Part shown: piece by piece, positions 1 to 4,594 of the stretch | Layout: every line of letters begins with the position of its first letter | How positions within the stretch are numbered: position 1 is the stretch's first letter | DNA from: JBFWWW01 sp050245975 | GTDB lineage: Bacteria > Pseudomonadota > Alphaproteobacteria > Rhizobiales > Hyphomicrobiaceae | Assembly (NCBI GenBank): GCA_050245975.1 | Contig: JBFWWW010000219.1 | Location: 1 to 5,535, forward strand | Length of the DNA stretch: 5,535 bases | Direction of reading: 5' to 3' | Translations under genes and position numbers: made by a program | The notes under the pieces: generated by a model | Database searches by the model: none | The model's input: the letters and a program-made list of their open reading frames with translations, nothing else | What the model was told of the DNA's origin: nothing

Positions 1-281
1 GCGAGGGCATTTTCCGCGAGATGAAGCTCCGGAACTATTACGAGAAACCGTCAGAGAAGCGCGTTCGCGAGCAGGCCGAAGCGGTCCGCCGCGCCCGCAA
101 GCTCGCCCGCAAGCGCGCCCAGCGCGAGGGGCTTCTGCCCGGCAAGACCGCAACGAAGGCCCCGGCCAAGGGTGGCCGCGGCGGTGCGGGTGGCGGCCGT
201 CCCGGTGGCGGGTTTGGCGGCGGCGGATTTGGCGGCGGCACTGGCGGACCCGGTGGCGCCAACGGCGCGGGCCCGCGCTGA
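1..281 (+). CDS. rpsU: 30S ribosomal protein bS21, 5'-truncated, with glycine-rich C-terminal tail
   Basis: Small-subunit protein bS21 sits near the 3' end of 16S rRNA on the 30S platform and helps mRNA engage the ribosome during initiation. The reading frame is already open at base 3, and the codons before the ATG at 21 read EGIFRE, which is conserved internal bS21 sequence. The ATG at 21 is therefore an internal Met, and the true start lies upstream of the window, probably some 20-25 codons away judging by the family. The visible part holds the conserved core GIFREMKLRNYYEKPSEKR and then a very basic Arg/Lys helix (bases about 60-140). A KTATKAPAK linker and a Gly-rich tail follow (bases 171-278). 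Standard bS21 proteins are about 70 residues and end near the basic helix. Alphaproteobacterial members often carry extra C-terminal sequence, and this tail is a long, glycine-dominated example. A strong terminator follows. Identification is secure; only the tail's role is unknown. Confidence 0.96.
   Translation, partial: EGIFREMKLRNYYEKPSEKRVREQAEAVRRARKLARKRAQREGLLPGKTATKAPAKGGRGGAGGGRPGGGFGGGGFGGGTGGPGGANGAGPR
171..278 (+). repeat. Low-complexity GGC/GGT-rich tract encoding the bS21 Gly/Arg tail
   Basis: The last 36 codons of rpsU contain 23 glycines by my count, with interspersed Arg, Phe, Pro and Ala. The short unit GGCGGCGGATTTGGCGGCGG and close variants recur around 205-245 and give FGGG-type peptide repeats. 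At the protein level the tract resembles RGG/FGG-type disordered RNA-binding tails. At the DNA level it is a near-microsatellite, so its length could vary between strains by slippage. The repeat is seen directly; RNA binding and length variation are inferences. Confidence 0.75.
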
Positions 282-310
282 GCGCAGGACCTCGACGGCC
301 GAGTTGATGC

Positions 311-337
311 AAAGCGCGCCTTCAAAGGCGCGCTTTT
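311..337. terminator. Bidirectional rho-independent terminator between rpsU and the DUF427 gene
   Basis: AAAGCGCGCC (311-320) pairs perfectly with GGCGCGCTTT (327-336) around a six-base loop, TTCAAA. The top strand continues with TTTT, then CGTTTC. On the bottom strand the same GC-rich stem is followed by TTT, so the hairpin can act in both directions. It starts 30 bases after the rpsU stop and lies about 20 bases beyond the stop of the convergent DUF427 gene, which is where a shared terminator would be expected. The T-run is longer on the rpsU side, so termination is probably stronger in that direction. Confidence 0.88.
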
Positions 338-355
338 CGTTTCAGGACTTTCGTC

Positions 356-739
356 TCAGGGCTGGGGCAGCACCGCAATCGAGTCGACGCGGTCCGGATA
401 GAAGGCGACGTGGTCCCTGATCGCGGCCACCGCCGCAAAGGGCGCCTCGTAGCTCCATGCGGCGTTGACGGCACGGGCGCCGCCGTCGCGCACCGTGAAG
501 TAGCTGCAGTCGCCCTTGTAGGGGCAATAGGTACGGTGCGAGGTGGGCTCCAGCCGCGTCATGTCGATGTCCGCGCGCGGGATGTACTGCACGGCCGGGT
601 AGGATGCCTCGCGCAGGCTCAGCGCCGCGCGCGTGTCGGCGAGCACCTTGCCGGCGACGGTCACGACCACGCGGCCGGGTGTTCGCACAATGGCGATGGG
701 GTGGTCCGGCCCCGGCACCTTCACCGGCTTGTCCTGCAT
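356..739 (-). CDS. DUF427 domain protein
   Basis: This 127-residue protein belongs to the DUF427 family (Pfam PF04248, also labelled NTP_transf_9). These are small beta-rich proteins whose biochemical role is not established. The family signature TYCPYKGDCSYF is at residues 70-81. It is followed by NAAWSYEAPF (92-101) and a C-terminal VAFYPDRVD segment (111-119), all typical positions. The length matches a complete single-domain member. The ATG at 739 is preceded on the minus strand by GAGGA (bases 744-748) four bases away, a plausible ribosome binding site. There is no signal peptide or membrane segment, so it is probably cytosolic. It is the last gene of a run of small minus-strand genes, 29 bases after the PhnB-like VOC gene, and ends at the shared terminator. 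Family assignment is confident; function is unknown. Confidence 0.92.
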   Translation of the reverse strand: MQDKPVKVPGPDHPIAIVRTPGRVVVTVAGKVLADTRAALSLREASYPAVQYIPRADIDMTRLEPTSHRTYCPYKGDCSYFTVRDGGARAVNAAWSYEAPFAAVAAIRDHVAFYPDRVDSIAVLPQP

Positions 740-768
740 GCGATCCTCGCTGACGCAGCAATCGCCGG

Positions 769-1254
769 CTAGGTCGCGCGGCCCTCCGCGGCGGCCTTGA
801 CCGCGGCGATGTCGATCTTGACCATTTGCATCATCGCCGCCATGGCCCTGGCCGCCTTTTCACGGTCGGGATCGGCCAGAAGCGGCAGCATCTCGCGCGG
901 CACGATCTGCCAGGAGACGCCGAAGCGGTCCTTGAGCCAGCCGCACATGACGGGTTGGCCGCCGTCCTTCGTCAAGGCGTCCCACAGGCGGTCAACCTCG
1001 GCCTGGTCGGCGCAGTCGATCATGAAGGAAACGGCATGATTGAACGGGTTGTCGGAGTTGCCGTTGAGTGCCGTGAACTGCTGGCCCGCGAGCGTGAAGC
1101 TGACAAGGAGCACGGAGCCGGCCTTGCCGCCGGGCGTGTCCATGACATTGCGCTGCACGTGGTCGATGCGCGAGTCGGGCAGCAAGGACACGTAGAACTT
1201 CGCCGCTTCCTCCGCCTGGCCGGCGTACCAGAGACAGGGGGTAATCTTCGACAT
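769..1254 (-). CDS. PhnB-like VOC family protein (3-demethylubiquinone methyltransferase-like fold)
   Basis: This 161-residue member of the vicinal oxygen chelate superfamily belongs to the PhnB-like group (PF06983). Despite the '3-demethylubiquinone-9 3-methyltransferase' label often attached to it, that activity is not demonstrated for the group. Visible landmarks are the N-terminal strand-helix LWYAGQAEEAAKFY (8-21), LPDS (25-28), QFTALNG (59-65), NPFNHAVSF (69-77) and the closing FGVSWQIVP (111-119). The usual C-terminal helix, with AMAAMMQMVKIDIAA, spans about 137-151. The length is normal and complete. The start at 1254 has GAAAGG at bases 1262-1267, seven bases upstream. It lies 25 bases after the other VOC gene and 29 bases before the DUF427 gene on the same strand, so the three are probably co-transcribed. 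The substrate is unknown; PhnB homologues show no proven role in phosphonate use, and no phn genes are nearby. Confidence 0.92.
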   Translation of the reverse strand: MSKITPCLWYAGQAEEAAKFYVSLLPDSRIDHVQRNVMDTPGGKAGSVLLVSFTLAGQQFTALNGNSDNPFNHAVSFMIDCADQAEVDRLWDALTKDGGQPVMCGWLKDRFGVSWQIVPREMLPLLADPDREKAARAMAAMMQMVKIDIAAVKAAAEGRAT

Positions 1255-1279
1255 GGGAAAGCCTTTCGATCAGAACCGA

Positions 1280-1714
1280 CTATGCCGCCGTCGGCGACTT
1301 CGACTGCGCATCCTGCATCGCCGCGACATCCATCCACATCACTTCCCAGATGTGGCCGTCGAGATCCTCGAAGCTGCGGCCGTACATAAATCCATAGTCC
1401 TGCTTGGGACCAGGATCGGCCTTGCCGCCACGCTTCGTCGCACGCGAGACGAGATCGTCGACCTCGGCGCGGCTGTCGCACGAGAGGCAGACGAGCACCT
1501 CGGTCGCGGCGCGCGCGTCGGCAATGGGCCTGGGCGTGAACTGGCGGAACTTCTCGTGCGACAGAAGCATGACATGGATCGTATCGGAAATGACCATGCA
1601 CGAGGCCGTGGCGTCGCTGAACTGCGGGTTCTTCCTTGCGCCCAGCTCCTCGTAGAACGCCGTGGCGCGACCAACATCGCTGACCGGCAGGTTGATGAAA
1701 ACCATCTTGGACAT
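1280..1714 (-). CDS. VOC family glyoxalase-like protein
   Basis: This predicted 144-residue cytosolic protein of the vicinal oxygen chelate superfamily resembles the glyoxalase / extradiol dioxygenase-like group often annotated as lactoylglutathione lyase. The start MSKMVFINLPVSDVGRATAF gives the first beta strand and helix. The closing YGRSFEDLDGHIWEVMWMD (111-129) is the typical last module, and Glu124 is a candidate metal ligand. True glyoxalase I activity needs a full set of metal ligands that cannot be confirmed by eye, so the substrate stays open. The frame is open back to an ATG at 1774, but MSKMVF at 1714 is where family similarity begins and it has the best-placed ribosome binding site. 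The gene is followed after 25 bases by the PhnB-like VOC gene. The hydrolase gene ends 107 bases upstream. Confidence 0.9.
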   Translation of the reverse strand: MSKMVFINLPVSDVGRATAFYEELGARKNPQFSDATASCMVISDTIHVMLLSHEKFRQFTPRPIADARAATEVLVCLSCDSRAEVDDLVSRATKRGGKADPGPKQDYGFMYGRSFEDLDGHIWEVMWMDVAAMQDAQSKSPTAA

Positions 1715-1720
1715 CGACAT

Positions 1721-1726
1721 CTCCTC
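1721..1726 (-). promoter_or_regulatory. Ribosome binding site that decides the start of the VOC gene
   Basis: The minus strand reads GAGGAG ATG TCG ATG TCC. GAGGAG directly abuts the ATG at 1720 and lies six bases before the ATG at 1714. The six-base spacing favours initiation at 1714. The ATG at 1720 is too close, and the 1774 start would add a proline-rich leader unlike the family and swallow this site. Confidence 0.7.
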
Positions 1727-1751
1727 ATCGAGATCGGCAGACGATCGGGGA

Positions 1752-1772
1752 GCCGCCGGCCACCCGGCAGGC
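1752..1772. other. Imperfect GC-rich hairpin in the hydrolase-VOC spacer
   Basis: GCC-GCCGG (1752-1759) can pair with CCGGC-A-GGC (1764-1772) around a CCAC loop, with one bulged A. It sits in the 107-base spacer between the hydrolase stop and the VOC start, in the 5' leader if transcription reads through. No T-run follows on either strand, so it is not a convincing intrinsic terminator. It could be chance in GC-rich DNA. I see no clear promoter in the rest of the spacer. Confidence 0.3.
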
Positions 1773-1821
1773 AATGAGCTTTGTGCGGCGATATGGTGGC
1801 GAGATGGAACCCCAGCGAGCC

Positions 1822-2634
1822 TCAGTGCGCGAGCTTCGCGATCCAGGCGCGGACGGCGTCGATCGCGTTGTTGCCGTTGAGATAGAGGTCGCTGTGGCGG
1901 CCGTTGGGGAAGATCACGAGCTGCTTCGGCTCGTTGGCAAGATGCGCAACCCCGCGCCCCATCGCGACCGGGATCACGCGATCCTGCGCGCCGTGCAGGA
2001 CCAGCAGCGGCATGTGGATGCGCGGCAGGATCTTCGTCGTCTCATAGGGATCGAGCAGGAACGCGCGCACCGGGAGGAAGGGGTAGCGCGACAGGCCGAC
2101 GTCGATGACGGACGTGTAGGGCGCCTCGAGGATGAGGCCGCGCGCCTTCCTTTCCGCCGCCACCTGGGCCGCGACGCCGGTACCGAGGGATTCGCCGTAG
2201 ATGATGATGTCGGACGCCGGCACGCCCGCCGCGACGAGCCAGTCGAAGGCGCGCTTCGCGTCGGCGACGTTGTCGGCCTCCGACGGGCTGCCGGTGCTGC
2301 CGGCGTAGCCGCGATAGGCCATCATGAACACGCCCCAGCCCTCGGCCATGAAGCGTTCCACGCGCGCGGCGCGGTCGGCGAGGTTGCCGGCATTGCCGTG
2401 GAAATAGAGCAGGGTCGGCTGGCCTAGCTTGGCATGCCCCCACCAGGCGATCAAGCGCGCGCCATCGGGCTCGGTCAGGACGCGTTCCTCGACGCCCGGC
2501 AGGCCGACGACGGCGGGTGGAACGCGCGTGCGGTCGGGCAGGTAGATGAGCCGCCGCTGGCCGAGATAGGCAACGGCCGCGACTACTGCGTAAAGAGCGA
2601 CGAGGCCGATGCCGATTTTCCAGATGAGCGACAT
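1822..2634 (-). CDS. Membrane-anchored alpha/beta hydrolase (ABHD13/BEM46-like)
   Basis: This 270-residue serine hydrolase has one N-terminal membrane helix (about residues 4-23, IWKIGIGLVALYAVVAAVAY) followed by basic residues. Its catalytic domain therefore probably faces one side of the inner membrane. The core shows the oxyanion-loop motif YFHGNAGN (77-84), AYRGYAGSTGSPSE (106-119), the nucleophile elbow GESLG with Ser149, the acid in LHGAQDRVIP (Asp218) and the catalytic His247 in GRHSD. The triad and order match the BEM46/ABHD13-like group, whose bacterial substrates are mostly undefined; an ester or thioester is likely. The start at 2634 is supported by AGAAGG at bases 2639-2644, four bases upstream, and by the membrane segment beginning right after it. 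It is the first gene of the minus-strand run and is transcribed divergently from the DUF3829-like gene. Confidence 0.93.
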   Translation of the reverse strand: MSLIWKIGIGLVALYAVVAAVAYLGQRRLIYLPDRTRVPPAVVGLPGVEERVLTEPDGARLIAWWGHAKLGQPTLLYFHGNAGNLADRAARVERFMAEGWGVFMMAYRGYAGSTGSPSEADNVADAKRAFDWLVAAGVPASDIIIYGESLGTGVAAQVAAERKARGLILEAPYTSVIDVGLSRYPFLPVRAFLLDPYETTKILPRIHMPLLVLHGAQDRVIPVAMGRGVAHLANEPKQLVIFPNGRHSDLYLNGNNAIDAVRAWIAKLAH

Positions 2635-2821
2635 GGCGCCTTCTCGCCCGCCACTGTGGGCGGGTCAAGGCACAGACCGGTGAGCGGGCCGGAACGACTT
2701 GTGCCTGCACCGCGGGCGGCAAGTTCCGGATTGTAAAGGTTCACGACGCATCGACGGCGGCGGACGCAGCGACACCTGTTATGCAGGGCGAACTGCCGCA
2801 ACGGATGACCGCGAGGGACGA
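2635..2821. promoter_or_regulatory. Divergent intergenic region
   Basis: This spacer separates the minus-strand hydrolase from the plus-strand DUF3829-like gene and must hold the promoters for both unless either is read through from elsewhere. I cannot identify a convincing -35/-10 pair in either direction. TTGTAA at 2731-2736 is a possible -35 element for the plus strand but has no good -10 partner. A small inverted repeat lies next to the hydrolase start. No gene is apparent in the spacer. Confidence 0.45.
2647..2664. repeat. Perfect 6-bp inverted repeat upstream of the hydrolase start
   Basis: CCCGCC (2647-2652) and GGCGGG (2659-2664) are perfect inverted repeats around ACTGTG. The element begins 13 bases before the hydrolase ATG and three bases from its ribosome binding site. 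In mRNA it could form a hairpin near that site; as DNA it could be an operator half-site pair. In GC-rich DNA a 6-bp match is also expected by chance. Confidence 0.35.
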
Positions 2822-2824
2822 ATG

Positions 2825-3742
2825 ATGCGCGCGAGACTTGCCGTCTGCTTTGCTGCCGCCTCGCTGCTGCTCGCGGCAGCAATCCCCGCCCGTGCGCAGT
2901 CTGCCGCATCGGACCTGCAGGCGGAGATCGCCAAGACCAATGCGTACATCGGCCTGATGAACCGCACCCTGCGCGCCGTCGAGTCGTGGAACCGGTACGC
3001 CAGCTGGGTGAACGTGAAGACGGGCCCGACGGGGCGCGAGCGGATCGTCTACGGGCTTTACAGCCTCTATGACGTGCGCTCGGAGATCGAGAAGGCGCTG
3101 GCCGCCACGGACGCACCGCCCGTCTATGCCGAACTCGACCAGACCGTGAAGCGCTATGTCGCCGCCTACCAGGCGCTGGCGCCGATCATCACCGAGGCCG
3201 ACGCCTACTACGAGCGCAAGGACTACATGAGCGACAAGATGGCGGGCGGCAAGGCGCTGCACGCGCGGCTGGCGCCAGCGGCGGCCGCCTTCACCACGGA
3301 ACGCAAGGCGCTCGAGCGCGACATGAAGGTCGTGAAGGCGCAGATCGACCGGCGCGAGCTGGAGGCCATCGAAGCGCGCGAAGGCCGCAAGGCACGCTGG
3401 CACGTGCGCAACACGATGACCGAGGCGCAGATGATGATCGACCTGCTGCCGAGCACTGCCGCACCCGTCGTCGACCTGCCGGCGTTCGATGCGGCGCTCA
3501 ACCGGTACGCGGCGGCGGTGAAGGAGTTCGATGCCTACGCAGCCGCCAATCCCAATTCGTTCTTCGTGTTCGAATCGAGCCCGCGCGATCTGCTCGGCAA
3601 GCTGCGCGAGTTCCGCCAGAAGATCGGCCGCACCAAAGGCGACGCGCGGCGCGCCGGCGTCGGCAACGACCTGACGTGGCTCGTCAACGACTACAATATG
3701 ATGGTATCCACCTCGCGCTCGGCGACGCAGTTCTCGAAATAG
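2825..3742 (+). CDS. Exported helical protein, DUF3829/YiiG-like
   Basis: This protein of about 305 residues begins with a clear Sec signal peptide: MRARL, a hydrophobic stretch VCFAAASLLLAAAIP and an ARA|QS cleavage site after about Ala24. There is no lipobox Cys at the cleavage site, so the mature protein should be soluble in the periplasm or secreted. The mature part is mostly amphipathic helix. Segments such as EIAKTNAYIGLMNR, YQALAPIITEADAYYERKDY, MAGGKALH and the terminal LVNDYNMMV resemble DUF3829 (YiiG) proteins, whose function is unknown. I make this match from memory and rate it likely rather than certain. ATGs at 2822 and 2825 are adjacent. GAGGGA (2813-2818) is six bases from the second, which I prefer. 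The open frame continues upstream to 2699 but encodes no family-like sequence there. The kinase gene follows 42 bases downstream on the same strand. Confidence 0.85.
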   Translation: MRARLAVCFAAASLLLAAAIPARAQSAASDLQAEIAKTNAYIGLMNRTLRAVESWNRYASWVNVKTGPTGRERIVYGLYSLYDVRSEIEKALAATDAPPVYAELDQTVKRYVAAYQALAPIITEADAYYERKDYMSDKMAGGKALHARLAPAAAAFTTERKALERDMKVVKAQIDRRELEAIEAREGRKARWHVRNTMTEAQMMIDLLPSTAAPVVDLPAFDAALNRYAAAVKEFDAYAAANPNSFFVFESSPRDLLGKLREFRQKIGRTKGDARRAGVGNDLTWLVNDYNMMVSTSRSATQFSK

Positions 3743-3744
3743 TC

Positions 3745-3757
3745 GCCTGTTGCAGGC
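3745..3757 (+). other. Short hairpin between the DUF3829-like and kinase genes
   Basis: GCCTG (3745-3749) pairs perfectly with CAGGC (3753-3757) around TTG, starting three bases after the DUF3829-like stop. It has no T-run, so it is not an intrinsic terminator. It could stabilise the upstream mRNA 3' end or be chance. The 42-base spacer holds no visible promoter, which favours co-transcription of the two genes. Confidence 0.3.
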
Positions 3758-3784
3758 CGGGTCGCGCGCGTGAGAGCATGCGCC

Positions 3785-4591
3785 ATGCCCAATGCGCCGT
3801 TCGCCGACCACATCGCCCGCTGGGGCCTCGTTCCCGACGGCGAACCGATCGTCACGCACGGCAGCCGGCTGCTGCCGGTGCGCCGGCAGGGCGTGCCGGC
3901 GATGCTCAAGGTGGCGGTGGAGCCGGAGGAGAAGTTCGGCGGCGACCTGCTGACGTGGTGGGACGGGGACGGCGCGGCGCGCGTGCTCGCCAGGGAGGGC
4001 GACGCGGTGCTGATCGAGCGCGCCGTGAGCGGCCGGACGCTGGCCGACCTGGTGGATGAAGGGCGCGACGACGAGGCGACGCGCATCGCCTGCGCGGTGG
4101 TGGCGAAGCTGCACAGGCCGCGCGCAGCGCCGGCGCCGCAGCTCGTGCCACTCACGACATGGTTCAAGGCGCTGGCGCCGGCCGCCGAGGCGCACGGCGG
4201 CATCCTGCGCCGGAGCGCGGCAACCGCCGACGCCCTGCTTGCCGCGCCGCAGGATGCGCGACCGCTGCACGGCGACATCCATCACGGCAACATTCTCGAT
4301 TTCGGCACGCGCGGCTGGCTCGCCATCGATCCCATGCGGCTCGTCGGCGAGCGCGGCTTCGACTACGCCAACCTGTTCTGCAATCCCGACCACGAGACGG
4401 CGACGTCGCCGGAGCGTTTCCAGCGCAGGCTCGCGATCGTGGCGGAGGCGGCGCAGATCGAGCGCGAACGCCTGCTGCAATGGATCGTGGCATGGGCCGG
4501 GCTCGGCGCCGCGTGGTTCATCGAGGACGAGGGCGAGGCGGACACCGATCTGCGCGTGGCGGAGATGGCCGCCGCCGAGCTCGACCGCTGA
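3785..4591 (+). CDS. Aminoglycoside/hydroxyurea antibiotic resistance kinase family protein, APH(6)-like
   Basis: This 268-residue protein kinase-fold small-molecule phosphotransferase belongs to the family that includes streptomycin 6-phosphotransferases and the hydroxyurea kinase (PF04655). Visible motifs, numbered from the ATG at 3785, are LLPV (29-32), the nucleotide-binding lysine in MLKVAVEP (Lys42) and the hinge LIERAVSGRTL. The catalytic loop HGDIHHGNILDFG carries Asp164 and Asn169. GWLAIDPMRLVGERGFDYAN follows, with the metal-binding Asp182. All key residues are intact and the length is normal. The start at 3785 gives the family-typical N terminus and has a weak GAGAG eight bases upstream; a GTG at 3770 would add only five residues. 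Many environmental bacteria carry chromosomal members with no proven resistance role, so the substrate and any streptomycin resistance are unproven. The gene may share a transcript with the DUF3829-like gene and converges on the serine hydrolase. Confidence 0.92.
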   Translation: MPNAPFADHIARWGLVPDGEPIVTHGSRLLPVRRQGVPAMLKVAVEPEEKFGGDLLTWWDGDGAARVLAREGDAVLIERAVSGRTLADLVDEGRDDEATRIACAVVAKLHRPRAAPAPQLVPLTTWFKALAPAAEAHGGILRRSAATADALLAAPQDARPLHGDIHHGNILDFGTRGWLAIDPMRLVGERGFDYANLFCNPDHETATSPERFQRRLAIVAEAAQIERERLLQWIVAWAGLGAAWFIEDEGEADTDLRVAEMAAAELDR

Positions 4592-4594
4592 CGC

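Noticed and set aside
178..260. Possible CRISPR or tandem-repeat array in the GGC-rich tract
   Set aside because: The repeats are short glycine-codon runs without regular spacers and lie in frame within rpsU.
38..325. Minus-strand proline-rich frame opposite rpsU
   Set aside because: Its proline runs are just the complement of the glycine codons in the bS21 tail, and it runs through the terminator stem.
1020..1601. Minus-strand frame overlapping both VOC genes
   Set aside because: It is a frame-shifted shadow of the two VOC genes with low-complexity Arg/Ser/Ala content and no ribosome binding site.
1774..2427. Plus-strand frame opposite the hydrolase
   Set aside because: It is antisense to a complete enzyme with an intact catalytic triad, and its own translation is Arg/Val/Asp-rich with no domain.
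2699..2824. Upstream extension of the DUF3829-like gene to a TTG at 2699
   Set aside because: The extra 42 residues do not look like a protein N terminus, and they would bury a clear signal peptide that starts right after a good ribosome binding site.
2741..4480. Very long minus-strand open frame (579 codons) antisense to the DUF3829-like and kinase genes
   Set aside because: It spans two well-supported genes and their spacer. Its translation is Arg/His/Ala-rich with no recognisable domain, as expected for an antisense shadow in GC-rich DNA.
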